DNA of 33,919 nucleotides from Candidatus Binataceae bacterium. Its GTDB lineage: Bacteria; Desulfobacterota; Binatia; Binatales; Binataceae. The translations under genes were made by a program, and so were the position numbers. Below, piece after piece: positions 26,428-33,919 of the stretch; within the stretch, counting starts at the first letter, position 1, and every line of letters starts with the position of its first letter. Where the stretch lies: contig DATJMX010000027.1 of assembly GCA_035508495.1 (NCBI GenBank), positions 1 to 33,919 of the forward strand, written 5' to 3'. Under the pieces are notes generated by a model. The model made no database searches. It saw only the letters and a list, made by a program, of their open reading frames with translations, and was not told the DNA's origin.

Positions 26428-27942
26428 TCAGCGCGTGAGCGCAAACCAGCGGCGGAATAGATTCGCGACCAACGGCGTGAGGCGGGTGCGCGAGTAGAGG
26501 CCCGAGGTGCGGCGGATTGCGTCGGCCTGGGTTGGGTAGGGATGCATGATGTCGCCGATTCGGCCGAGGCCTACGCCGCCGGCGATCGCGGTTGTTATCT
26601 CTGAGATCATTTCACCCGCGTGGCTGGCGACGATCGTAGCGCCGGCGATCTGATCCGTTCCTTCCTTGACGTGGATTTTCACGAAGCCCTCGGTCTCGCC
26701 GTCGAGCACGGCGCGATCGACCTCGGCCAGCGGCTGCATGAAGGTTTTGATCGCGACGCCGCGCGTCTTGGCTTCGGCTTCCGACAGTCCGACGTGCGCG
26801 ATTTCCGGGTCGGTGTAGGTACACCACGGAATCGTCAGTGCGCTTACGCGGCTGCGGCCCATGAACAGCGCATTGCGAATCGCGATTCGCGCGTGTGCAT
26901 CCGACAGATGCGTGAACTTGTACGTCGAAGCTACATCGCCGGCGGCAAAGATCAGCGGATTCGTCGTGCGCAGATGATCGTCAACCACGATGCCGCGCTC
27001 GCGATCGTATTGCACTTTCGCTTCATCGAGACTGAGGCCTTCGACTGCTGGCGTGCGCCCGACGCCGACGAGGATTTCATCGATGACGATCTCGCCGACT
27101 TGCTCGAGCGTGATTACACGTTCGTTGTCGCGCCGCGCGACGCTCACGATTCGGCATCCGGTGCGAATCTCGACACCGTCGCGTTTGAGCGACGCTTCGA
27201 TGATCGCAGCGGCGTCGGGATCTTCGCGAATCAGGATTTGCGGCGCCATCTCGAGCAGCGTCACCTGCGTGCCGAGGCGTTGAAACGTCTGCGCGAGTTC
27301 GCATCCGATGGGGCCCGCGCCGATCACCGCCATCCGGAGCGGTAGCTCGTTCAGCGAGAAGATCGTTTCGTTGGTTAGATAGCCTGCCGCCGCGATTCCC
27401 GGAATCTGCGGCTCGGCGGCGCGCGCGCCGGTTGCGATCAGGGCTTTTTTGAATCGCAGCTTTTTGCCTTCGACCTCGACGCAATCGGGCGCAACGAACT
27501 TCGCATCGCCGAAGAAGACATCTGCGCCGAGCCCGCGAAAACGCTCGGCCGAATCGGCAGGACTTAGCTCGGCGCGCAGTTTCCGCATCCGATTCATGAT
27601 TGCCGGGAAGTCAACTTTCACGCCCGCCGGAACCTCGATGCCCAACTCGGCGGCGCGCCGCAGCTCGCCGATCACGCGCGCCGAGCGAATCAGCGCCTTC
27701 GACGGAACGCATCCGAAGTTAAGGCAATCGCCGCCCATGAATTCGCGCTCGACGAGCGCGACCTTTGCGCCGAGCGTTGATGCGCCGGCCGCAGTCACAA
27801 GGCCTGCGGTGCCCGCGCCGACAACCACCAGATTGTAGCGCCGCGCCGGTTCCGGATTGCTCCATCCGGCGGGATGAACCTTGGCGACCAGATCGCGATT
27901 GAATGCGTCGTCGGGCAGATGCTCGAGCGGTCGAAACGCCAT
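26428..27942 (-). CDS. Mercuric-reductase-like FAD/NAD(P) disulfide oxidoreductase
   Basis: A group I flavoprotein disulfide reductase of 504 residues. FAD site GAGTAG (42-47) sits in YNLVVVGAGTAGLVTAA. The redox disulfide is GGDCLNFGCVPSK with C73 and C78. The NAD(P) site is VIGAGPIGCELAQ and the second FAD motif is PLIFAAGDV. The C-terminal dimer-site motif is H467 in HPYPTQADAI, where the usual Glu is Asp. It lacks the MerA N-terminal HMA domain and C-terminal Cys pair, so mercury reduction is not supported. An extra C-terminal segment RRWFALTR is basic. The start follows the TVP38 gene's stop by 13 bases, with a TGAGGAG that overlaps that stop. Confidence 0.9.
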   Translation of the reverse strand: MAFRPLEHLPDDAFNRDLVAKVHPAGWSNPEPARRYNLVVVGAGTAGLVTAAGASTLGAKVALVEREFMGGDCLNFGCVPSKALIRSARVIGELRRAAELGIEVPAGVKVDFPAIMNRMRKLRAELSPADSAERFRGLGADVFFGDAKFVAPDCVEVEGKKLRFKKALIATGARAAEPQIPGIAAAGYLTNETIFSLNELPLRMAVIGAGPIGCELAQTFQRLGTQVTLLEMAPQILIREDPDAAAIIEASLKRDGVEIRTGCRIVSVARRDNERVITLEQVGEIVIDEILVGVGRTPAVEGLSLDEAKVQYDRERGIVVDDHLRTTNPLIFAAGDVASTYKFTHLSDAHARIAIRNALFMGRSRVSALTIPWCTYTDPEIAHVGLSEAEAKTRGVAIKTFMQPLAEVDRAVLDGETEGFVKIHVKEGTDQIAGATIVASHAGEMISEITTAIAGGVGLGRIGDIMHPYPTQADAIRRTSGLYSRTRLTPLVANLFRRWFALTR

Positions 27943-27955
27943 CGGGTAGCTCTCC

Positions 27956-28690
27956 TCAGGTCCGTTCGCGCAGCGCGCGAGTGCCGATGCGGGTGGCGTA
28001 GATTGCGACGGCGACGGTGGCGGCGAAGCCGAGCGCGTTGAGGGCCCATCGCGCCGGAGTCTGCGCGCCGCCGCCGCCCGAGGCTGCGCGTGCGAGGTCG
28101 CCGCTCAGCGAGCCGATATAGACGAACATCACGGTGCCGGGGATCATCCCGGCCCACGACGCGATCACGTAATCGCGCAGCGCGACCTGTGTCAGCCCGT
28201 AGGCGTAATTCAGCAGGTTGAATGGGAAGATCGGCGAGAGCCTCGTCAGGATTACGATCTTCCATCCTTCGCGGCCGACGGCGTCGTCGATGGCCTTGAA
28301 TTTCGGATATCCCGCGAGGCGCGCCGCGACCCATGCGCGGGCGAAGTAGCGGCCCACCAGGAACGCGGCGGTCGCGCCCAGCGTGGCCGCAATCGAAACG
28401 TAGATCGAGCCGCGCACCACGCCGAAGATCACCCCCGCGCCGATCGTGAGAATCGAGCCCGGCACGAACGCCACGCAGGCGGCGATGTAGATCGCTATGA
28501 ACACGGCGGGGCCCAGCGGCCCGAGCGAGGCTATCCAGTTGAGAGCTTCGTTCAGAAGCGAGCCGGCGCCGATCCGCCGCGCGACGACGATCACGGCGAC
28601 GAGCGCAATCGCGACTAAAATGATGCGCGGCGAAAATGCGCGCGAGGCCGCCGCCGGCGGGCTCGTGGGAGTTTCAATTGAGCTTGTCAT
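27956..28690 (-). CDS. TVP38/TMEM64 (VTT domain) membrane protein
   Basis: A 244-residue membrane protein with about six TM segments. After an Ala/Pro-rich N-terminus comes TM1 (PRIILVAIALVAVIVV), then the VTT hallmarks AACVAFVPGSILTIGAGVIFG, GATAAFLVGRYFAR, ILTRLSPIFPFNLLNYAYGLT and DYVIASWAGMIPGTVMFVYIGS. The family is linked to lipid scrambling and envelope homeostasis in other organisms; the substrate here is unknown. It is followed by the flavoprotein gene, and the two are known as fused proteins elsewhere. It is divergent from mogA by 76 bases. Confidence 0.88.
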   Translation of the reverse strand: MTSSIETPTSPPAAASRAFSPRIILVAIALVAVIVVARRIGAGSLLNEALNWIASLGPLGPAVFIAIYIAACVAFVPGSILTIGAGVIFGVVRGSIYVSIAATLGATAAFLVGRYFARAWVAARLAGYPKFKAIDDAVGREGWKIVILTRLSPIFPFNLLNYAYGLTQVALRDYVIASWAGMIPGTVMFVYIGSLSGDLARAASGGGGAQTPARWALNALGFAATVAVAIYATRIGTRALRERT

Positions 28691-28706
28691 GCGCGCGATA
28701 TTACCC

Positions 28707-28736
28707 TGAGATTCGCGGTTGCGGATCACTTATAAT
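28707..28736 (+). promoter_or_regulatory. Candidate sigma-70 promoter of mogA/moaB
   Basis: A perfect -10 TATAAT (28731-28736) lies 30 bases before the ATG, with a weak -35 TGAGAT (28707-28712) at an 18-base spacing. The -10 is good, the -35 poor. Confidence 0.45.
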
Positions 28737-28766
28737 GAATCCGCCGATGAGGTAATCGTTAGCGTC

Positions 28767-29267
28767 ATGTCCGTGCATGAACATAAGAAACAGGCGCCCC
28801 ACGGTCCGCTCAAGATCGGCGTAATCACCGCTACTGACAGCCGCACGCCCGACACCGACGAGAGCGGCAGGGTTATCCGCGAGCTGTTCGACAACGCCGG
28901 TCACGACGTTCCTTACTACGAGGTCCTGACCGACGACCCGGAGAAGATTTCGGCGGCGATTGCGCGCAACCTGCCCAACCTCGATGCGATAATCGTCAGC
29001 GGCGGCACGGGAATCACGAGCCGCGACCGCACGACGGATGCAGTCAAATCGCTACTCGATCATGAGTTGCCGGGCTTTGGCGAATTATTCCGCATGCTCT
29101 CGTACCAGGAAATCGGCTCGTCCGCGATGCTGACGCGCGCGGTCGCGGGCGTGCGCCAGGGCAAGTTCCTCGCCGCGCTGCCCGGTTCGCCGAGCGCATG
29201 CAAACTCGCGATCGAAAAGCTCATTATGCCCGAGCTCGCTCACATCAAACTTCTGCTATCGCAATGA
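28767..29267 (+). CDS. MogA/MoaB molybdenum cofactor biosynthesis protein
   Basis: MogA/MoaB proteins bind molybdopterin and adenylylate it before metal insertion. The 166-residue protein has GVITATDSRTPDTDESGRVI, then IVSGGTGITSRDRTTDAV (molybdopterin-binding loop), LPGFGELFRMLSYQEIGSSAMLTRAVAGV, and LPGSPSACKLAIEKLI. These are family signatures in the standard order. The ATG at 28767 is preceded by GATGAGG at a wide spacing; an upstream codon at 28719 would overlap the promoter. The stop overlaps the MoaD-E start as ATGA, so the pair forms an operon. Confidence 0.92.
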   Translation: MSVHEHKKQAPHGPLKIGVITATDSRTPDTDESGRVIRELFDNAGHDVPYYEVLTDDPEKISAAIARNLPNLDAIIVSGGTGITSRDRTTDAVKSLLDHELPGFGELFRMLSYQEIGSSAMLTRAVAGVRQGKFLAALPGSPSACKLAIEKLIMPELAHIKLLLSQ

Positions 29268-29965
29268 ACCGGCTGACGCTCAAGCTGTTCGCGACTTTGA
29301 GAGAGCGCGCGCAGGCGTCTGAGCTCTCGCGGGAGTTTCCCGACGGCACTTCGATCGAGGATATCTGGCGTTATCTGGTGCGCGAATTTCCCGGCCTCGG
29401 CGGGTTCCATCATTCTGTCGGCTTTGCCGTCAACCAGGAGTATGTCGGGGGCGACTACCGCCCGCGCAACAACGACGAAGTCGCGTTTATCCCGCCCGTC
29501 AGCGGCGGTAGCGATAAACCGTCATACGTGGGAAAAATTACGATCGGCCGCGAGCCGATTGACGTAGCCGCGCTCGAACGTGAGGTTGCCGATCCGGGCG
29601 CCGGCGCGATCGTGAGCTTCACCGGCACGACGCGCGACGGCAACGCGGGGCGCAAGGTGCTGCGCCTCGAGTACGAGGCCTACGAGCCGATGGCGCTGAG
29701 CGAGATGGGCAAGCTCGCGCGGGAGGCGGGCGAGCGATGGCGAATCGTGCGAATCGCGATCGCGCATCGGGTGGGGGTGGTGGAGATTGGCGAGACTTCG
29801 GTGGCGATCGCGGTCTCGGCGGCGCATCGCGCGGAGGCGTTCGAGGCGTGCCGGTTCGCAATCGATCGGCTGAAGGAAATAGTTCCGATTTGGAAGAAGG
29901 AACATTTTGAAGGCGGCGAGGTCTGGATCGGCTGCCAGACGTCGCATCCACCAGCAATCGACTAG
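29264..29965 (+). CDS. Fused molybdopterin synthase MoaD-MoaE
   Basis: Molybdopterin synthase inserts two sulfurs into cyclic pyranopterin monophosphate. The small subunit (MoaD) normally carries the sulfur on a free C-terminal Gly-Gly, and the large subunit (MoaE) holds the active site. Here both are one 233-residue chain. Residues 1-82 are ubiquitin-like (LTLKLFATLRERA, NNDEVAFIPPVSGG with G81-G82). Residues 90-233 are MoaE-like (GAIVSFTGTTRDGNAGRKVLRLEYEAYEPMA, IAHRVGVVEIGETSVAIAVSAAHR, IVPIWKKEHFEGGEVWIG). The Gly-Gly is internal, so cleavage may be needed. The start overlaps the mogA stop. Confidence 0.92.
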   Translation: MNRLTLKLFATLRERAQASELSREFPDGTSIEDIWRYLVREFPGLGGFHHSVGFAVNQEYVGGDYRPRNNDEVAFIPPVSGGSDKPSYVGKITIGREPIDVAALEREVADPGAGAIVSFTGTTRDGNAGRKVLRLEYEAYEPMALSEMGKLAREAGERWRIVRIAIAHRVGVVEIGETSVAIAVSAAHRAEAFEACRFAIDRLKEIVPIWKKEHFEGGEVWIGCQTSHPPAID

Positions 29966-30081
29966 AAAAGGGGGGCGCATTCGAAAAGAAGGCGCCAGAA
30001 AACATGAAGCGGTTGCATCATCTCCCATCGAACGAAGGGCCAGTATTGACCGCGCGGACAGGGTCAGGTAGCAGATATTCA

Positions 30082-31023
30082 ATGGCTCTGGGCGAAACCT
30101 CAGTTGAAAAAATCATCCTGGCGGAGCCTCGCGGCTTCTGCGCAGGCGTGGATCGGGCAGTCGAGGCGGTGCGGAGTGCGCTCCATGCCTACGGCAGGCC
30201 ACTCTTCGTGCGTCATCAGATAGTTCACAACCGCTTCGTGCTCGAAGCGCTCGAGCGCGAGGGCGCGGTGTTCGTCGAGAACCTTGCCGATGTACCCGCG
30301 GGACAGCGCGTGATCTTCAGCGCGCACGGCGTCGCGCCCAGCGAATGGGACCGGGCCAAGGAACGTAACCTGCGCGTAATCGATGCGACTTGTCCGCTGG
30401 TTACCAAAGTGCATCTTGAAGTCGCGAAGTACGCGAACGAAGGGCGAACTGTCATCCTCGTCGGGCATGCCGGGCATGAAGAGGTAAAGGGCACCCTCGG
30501 CGTCGCGCCCGGCAAGGTCGTGCTGGTCGGCAGCGTCGATGAGGCCCGCACGGCCGAGGTCGAGGATCCCGAGCGTATCGCCGCCGTCACGCAGACTACG
30601 CTCAGTGTCGACGACACGCGCGAGATCATGGAGACGCTGAAGCAGCGCTTCCCGAAGATCCTCACTCCCAAGACCGACGATATCTGCTATGCAACGCAGA
30701 ATCGCCAGAACGCCGTGAAGGAGCTGGTCGAGCTGAGCGATGTCGTGCTCGTCGTCGGTTCGAAGCAGAGCTCCAACGCCAACCGCCTGGTCGAAGTCGC
30801 GCGGATGCGCGGCGCGCGCGCTTTCCTGGTCGATTCGCTCGCCGATGTCGAGCCGGAGATGCTCGATGGCGTGAAGTCGCTCGGACTTACCGCGAGCGCT
30901 TCGTCGCCGGAATGGCTGGTCGAGGAGATTATCGACTCGTTCCAGCGCACGGGTGCAGAGGTTGAGCTCCTGAGCATCGCCAAGGAGCGTGTGCATTTTC
31001 CGCTTCCGATGCCTGCGGACTGA
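30082..31023 (+). CDS. ispH: 4-hydroxy-3-methylbut-2-enyl diphosphate reductase
   Basis: IspH is the last enzyme of the MEP pathway and yields IPP and DMAPP using a [4Fe-4S] cluster. The 313-residue protein has the three cluster Cys (C20 in PRGFCAGV, C104 in DATCPLV, C202 in ICYATQNRQ). The substrate His residues H49, H82, H132 and the acid E134 fit the E. coli pattern at a constant offset. SKQSSNANRLVEVA and ASSPEWLVEEII are also typical. The ATG at 30082 sits right before the family's VEKIILAEPRGFC; an ATG at 30004 adds 26 untypical residues, though AAGG precedes it. Confidence 0.95.
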   Translation: MALGETSVEKIILAEPRGFCAGVDRAVEAVRSALHAYGRPLFVRHQIVHNRFVLEALEREGAVFVENLADVPAGQRVIFSAHGVAPSEWDRAKERNLRVIDATCPLVTKVHLEVAKYANEGRTVILVGHAGHEEVKGTLGVAPGKVVLVGSVDEARTAEVEDPERIAAVTQTTLSVDDTREIMETLKQRFPKILTPKTDDICYATQNRQNAVKELVELSDVVLVVGSKQSSNANRLVEVARMRGARAFLVDSLADVEPEMLDGVKSLGLTASASSPEWLVEEIIDSFQRTGAEVELLSIAKERVHFPLPMPAD

Positions 31024-31155
31024 GTCACGTTCAACTACCGGCCATGAAAATCATCGTCAGGGCGCAGCTCGCGCCTTGACAATCTCACCGTATTCTCTAA
31101 AGACTCATCCCGAATTTGCCCCCGAGTTGGGGCGCAGCCGAGAGAGGAAGATGCG

Positions 31156-32052
31156 ATGCGGAACGCGATAACGCGTGGATCACTGTGCGCCGTGCTGGCG
31201 CTGGCCCTGGTGGCCGGCGGATGCCAGACGAAGTCCCAAAAGATGGTTTTCGAGGCCAACGAAACGGCCAAGAAGGCGCTCGAGTCCGATCCCAATACGC
31301 GCGAGCAACTCCTCGAACAGGCGCGCACCGAGCTGCAGGGCGCCGTTAAGGAAGATCCCAAGAATCTCGACGGATGGAAGCTGCTGTCGCAGATCGACGA
31401 GGTCCTCGGTCACAGCGAAGACGCCGCCAAGGATTTCGATGCTGCCTCGGAGCTCGATCCGACCGATCAGAAGCTGATGGCCAAGGCCCGCTACTACCAC
31501 AACCTGATGGAGATGCTGAACAGCTCGGGCAAGGCGCTCGACGATATCAAGGCCGGCCATGACGAGGATGGTATCCGCCAGCTCAAGGACATCATGGTGC
31601 AGTCCGGCTCGAAGGCTGCGCAGCAGAAGGCGATCAAGGCTCTTGCCGATGCGATTCCAGTAATCGAGCAGCAGGGCGATCAACAGGTGCAGGCCAAGCA
31701 ATATCAGGACGCGATCAAAACCTACGAGCAGGGGATTCGCGCGGCGATGCTGCTTGCGCAGGCAAGCTCGGAGGGCAAGATGGGGCCCGAAGCCGATTCG
31801 CTGCTGCACAAGATCAACGAAGCGGCCAAGGATGCGAACACGCCCGACGCGACTTTCCGCATCCTGAACGATGTCCTCACTGTCGATGCTGACAACAAGA
31901 CGGCCAACATGGAGCTCGCCCAGGTCTACCTGCGACGCGATCCGCCCGACTACGACACGGCGGCCGACCTCGAGGAGCGCGCGGGCGCACCCGACGACCA
32001 GGTCGCCAAACTGCGTGCGCAGGCCAAGAAGGCGGCGCACAAGAAGGGCTGA
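31156..32052 (+). CDS. Predicted lipoprotein with TPR-like helices
   Basis: A 298-residue protein with a lipobox LVAGGC (Cys 23) after a short signal (LCAVLALALVA). The mature part is helical and rich in Ala, Lys, Glu and Asp, with TPR-like units such as LEQARTELQGAVKEDPKNLDGWKLLSQIDEVLGHSEDAAKDFDAASELDPTD and a later FRILNDVLTVDADNKTANMELAQVYL. It ends with a Lys-rich tail. Function is unknown; such proteins often scaffold envelope complexes. The ATG has GAGAGGAAG 5-10 bases ahead. Confidence 0.86.
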   Translation: MRNAITRGSLCAVLALALVAGGCQTKSQKMVFEANETAKKALESDPNTREQLLEQARTELQGAVKEDPKNLDGWKLLSQIDEVLGHSEDAAKDFDAASELDPTDQKLMAKARYYHNLMEMLNSSGKALDDIKAGHDEDGIRQLKDIMVQSGSKAAQQKAIKALADAIPVIEQQGDQQVQAKQYQDAIKTYEQGIRAAMLLAQASSEGKMGPEADSLLHKINEAAKDANTPDATFRILNDVLTVDADNKTANMELAQVYLRRDPPDYDTAADLEERAGAPDDQVAKLRAQAKKAAHKKG

Positions 32053-32125
32053 TGCTCGCGAGGGGTAGAGACGGCAGGGGCGCGGGCTCGTCAAACGAAT
32101 GAGATAGCGGCACAATCGAGACCCG

Positions 32126-32764
32126 ATGCGCCGGCGCGGCTATATCGCGGTCGAAGGCCCCATCGGGGTCGGCAAGACCAGCCTCGCCCAGGTGCTCGCG
32201 CGCGAGCTGAACGCGCGGCTCCTGCTCGAGGACGCCGATAACAATCCGTTCCTGCCGCGCTTCTACCAGGATCCCGACAAGTTCGCGTTCCCGACCCAGC
32301 TCTACTTCCTGCTGACGCGCCACCATCAGCAGCGCGAGCTTCTGCAGCAGGATCTCTTCACGCAGGCGACGGTTGCTGACTACCTGTTTGCGAAAGACAA
32401 GATTTTCGCCGCGATGAACCTCGTGCCCGACGAGCTCAAGCTCTATGAGGGCGTCTACAAGCTGCTCGACGCCGAGATGGCAAAGCCCGACCTGGTGGTT
32501 TACGTGCGTGCCAATATCGAGGTGCTGGCCGAGCGCCTGCGCAAGCGAAATCGCGACTTCGAACGCTACATCAGCTACGACTACCTCGAGCGCGTCTCGT
32601 CCGCATACCGCGATTTCTTCTTCTACTACGACGAAGCCCCGCTGCTCGTGGTGGACAGCAGCGAAATCGACTTCGTAGCGAATCCCGACGATCTAACCGA
32701 TCTAATCCGCGAAATAGACAACGCCGGCCCCGGCACGCAGTACTTCGTCCCGCGCAAGGGCTGA
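32126..32764 (+). CDS. Deoxynucleoside kinase (dGK/dCK family)
   Basis: Salvage kinases that phosphorylate deoxynucleosides with ATP. The 212-residue protein has a P-loop GPIGVGKTS (11-19), LLEDADNNPFLPRFYQDPDKFAFPTQLYFLLTRHHQ, the substrate/Mg loop with DYLFAKDKIFA, and an Arg-rich lid RLRKRNRDFERYI, followed by YLERVSSAYRDFF and LLVVDSSEIDFV. All family landmarks are present. Which nucleoside is used cannot be read. The ATG lacks a strong Shine-Dalgarno. Confidence 0.9.
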   Translation: MRRRGYIAVEGPIGVGKTSLAQVLARELNARLLLEDADNNPFLPRFYQDPDKFAFPTQLYFLLTRHHQQRELLQQDLFTQATVADYLFAKDKIFAAMNLVPDELKLYEGVYKLLDAEMAKPDLVVYVRANIEVLAERLRKRNRDFERYISYDYLERVSSAYRDFFFYYDEAPLLVVDSSEIDFVANPDDLTDLIREIDNAGPGTQYFVPRKG

Positions 32765-33130
32765 TCGCGGCTAGAATCAGTTAGCGCGCATCACGATCCT
32801 CGCGAATCAGAACCTCACTCGGAACCTTGAGCTTGGGCATCGATCGTCGCAACTCGGTTCGAGGTGGAATGCTTCGCGGCGATTGGGGAACTGAATTCGT
32901 TGACGCAGTCCGGATGCGTGATGCCTTTCTCTTCTTTCTGGCTCGAGGCATCGATGAACACTACCTGAATCGAGCCACGGTAACATTCGTCACTTCAACT
33001 ACCCCCGCTTGACGGGAATTATGTTGAAGTTGACAGCAAAGTTGGCTAGCGTAATTCTCCGACGTGACAGGCTGGTATTTCCCCATCTTTCGGGCTTGGA
33101 TTACTCCGGCCCGAAAGTGGGGATCACGTC
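32765..33130. other. 366-base region without a supported gene
   Basis: GC drops compared with the rest of the window. Short ORFs on both strands (plus 32827-33012; minus 32781-32951, 56 codons, Arg/Lys-rich) have no recognisable product. No terminator or promoter is clear. Confidence 0.4.
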
Positions 33131-33628
33131 ATGTCAAAACGACCATTTCAGATTGGCATTCTCGCGTTGGCAGCTACGATTGCTGCTCTTGCCGTGAAGC
33201 TCGGCAATTTCAATAACCCAGCACTAGCATGGGTGTTGATCGGCTTAGCGCTGATATTGGCTGCGAGCGCGATCGTCGCGTGGCTTTGGCCATACAGGCG
33301 TCGGATCTATCTACGTTCCCCGATCCGGATTTTGCCTGCCCATTTGGCGAGTCCGCGAATCTATACCAGTGATGTACTAGGCGCAGAATTCATCCGACTG
33401 CGTGACGTCTTTGATGATATGGAAGGGATTCAGCATCTCTACAAATTAATGCTTGAACAGGATGAACAAGCTGAACGAAAGCGAACCAAGCGAGATCCGC
33501 TAGCCGACATGTTCCCGCCGTTTCGGCATTCTGAACGAGATGAAATAGCCGCGCGTTATCTGGCCAGTCAGAAAGCCTTTTGGACTGCGCTGGACGAGTT
33601 CAGATTGATCTTCGCTCGTCTCTCATAA
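33131..33628 (+). CDS. Small membrane protein of unknown function
   Basis: A 165-residue protein with two N-terminal TM segments (about 7-24, ILALAATIAALAVKLG; and 32-53, LAWVLIGLALILAASAIVAWLW). They are followed by a basic YRRRIYLRS and a helical cytosolic part (IRLRDVFDDMEGIQHLYKLMLEQDEQAERKR; RYLASQKAFWTALDEFRLIFARL). The ATG has GGGGA with a suitable spacing. Codon use is less GC-rich than in neighbouring genes, hinting at a different origin or relaxed selection. I do not recognise a family. Confidence 0.68.
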   Translation: MSKRPFQIGILALAATIAALAVKLGNFNNPALAWVLIGLALILAASAIVAWLWPYRRRIYLRSPIRILPAHLASPRIYTSDVLGAEFIRLRDVFDDMEGIQHLYKLMLEQDEQAERKRTKRDPLADMFPPFRHSERDEIAARYLASQKAFWTALDEFRLIFARLS

Positions 33629-33655
33629 ACGAAAGAGCGAACCCTTTTGGGAGTT

Positions 33656-33703
33656 GCGCCAGCGGGCCGGGTGAAAGGGGGCTAGCCCCGACCGCGCTGG
33701 CGC
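33656..33703. repeat. Nested inverted repeat
   Basis: An outer stem GCGCCAGCG (33656-33664) pairs with CGCTGGCGC (33695-33703). Inside lies the perfect palindrome GGGGCTAGCCCC (33678-33689). The arrangement gives a branched hairpin or cruciform, 28 bases after the small membrane protein gene. It could be a dispersed palindromic element or a terminator-like structure without a T tract. Confidence 0.6.
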
Positions 33704-33793
33704 GGAGTCAGAGTGTCGTCCAACGCGATATTAGGATTCCTGCTACGCCTGCGGCAAACGCTGAAAAGCGAACCCTTTCGAGCGCAGCGCGAA

Positions 33794-33919
33794 TTAGAGT
33801 CCAGCCAGCATCTTGATCATTTGCTTTTCTTTGGCGTTCAACAGGTAATTGCGATCGATCGCGATCCTTAAGCGGTCGTCGAAATCAGACGGCAAACAAG
33901 CAGGAAAGATTTTCAAATC
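33794..33919 (-). CDS. 3' end of a gene truncated by the window edge
   Basis: On the minus strand the frame is open from the window end for 41 residues and then stops with TAA. It reads DLKIFPACLPSDFDDRLRIA, then IDRNYLLNAKEKQMIKMLAGL. The charged helical ending looks like a real C-terminus, but no family can be named from so little. Confidence 0.5.
   Translation of the reverse strand, partial: DLKIFPACLPSDFDDRLRIAIDRNYLLNAKEKQMIKMLAGL

Noticed and set aside
31076..31101. TTGACA before the TPR lipoprotein gene
   Set aside because: No -10 element occurs at an acceptable spacing; TATTCT is only 9 bases away and TCTAAA 14 bases.
32781..32951. 56-codon minus-strand ORF rich in Arg/Lys
   Set aside because: No good ribosome-binding site, no family resemblance, and the length is within chance expectation.

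Overview
The window reads as chromosomal DNA from a GC-rich Gram-negative bacterium. Evidence for this is the RpoD-type sigma factor, a MacAB-TolC type efflux system with an outer-membrane factor, several lipoproteins, CaiB/BaiF and MaoC acyl-CoA enzymes, and the third-position GC bias that makes long antisense ORFs common. The gene mix resembles soil deltaproteobacterial or Binatota-like lineages, but no 16S or other decisive marker is present, so that placement is an inference. I see no phage, IS element, CRISPR array, rRNA or tRNA.

Layout. 1-1.3 kb: 3' part of glmS, ending in a hairpin terminator. 1.3-8.6 kb, minus strand: a DUF2147 exported protein, then (in transcription order from 8.6 kb down) a TolC-like outer-membrane factor, an unrecognised exported Cys-containing repeat protein, a MacA-like adaptor, a MacB-like ABC permease and a DUF1330 protein. 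Two inverted-pair palindromic repeats (REPIN-like) lie on either side of tolC. 9.0-10.2 kb: a CaiB/BaiF CoA-transferase. 10.3-12.9 kb, minus: three exported proteins of unknown function, two of which are tandem paralogues. 13.0-14.7 kb: rpoD with its terminator and a candidate promoter. 15.1-16.1 kb: a Na+/Ca2+ exchanger-like protein. 16.1-18.7 kb: a biotin carboxylase and a biotin-carrier protein that together look like one acyl-CoA carboxylase alpha subunit split at an ATGA junction, with a divergent MaoC-type dehydratase. 19.3-20.4 kb: a small CxxC protein and a convergent exported protein. 20.4-23.4 kb: an MFS transporter coupled to a CDP-alcohol phosphatidyltransferase, and a convergent SAM methyltransferase. 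23.5-26.3 kb: a Pol II-like family B DNA polymerase with a small upstream partner gene, and a divergent cold-shock domain protein. 26.4-28.7 kb: a TVP38/TMEM64 membrane protein and a mercuric-reductase-like flavoprotein. 28.8-30.0 kb: a MogA/MoaB protein and a fused MoaD-MoaE. 30.1-32.8 kb: ispH, a TPR-like lipoprotein and a deoxynucleoside kinase. 32.8-33.9 kb: a lower-GC stretch with a small membrane protein, a nested palindrome and the 3' end of a minus-strand gene cut by the window edge.

How genes may work together. The tolC/exported protein/macA/macB run is a plausible complete tripartite pump with its own periplasmic cargo or accessory protein. The carboxylase pair and the MaoC dehydratase suggest branched-chain or fatty acyl-CoA metabolism. 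The mogA and moaD-moaE pair serves molybdenum-cofactor synthesis. I did not find an obviously new multi-gene system. The best candidates for new biology are the Cys/repeat protein inside the pump operon, the tandem exported paralogues below rpoD, and the split carboxylase alpha subunit.
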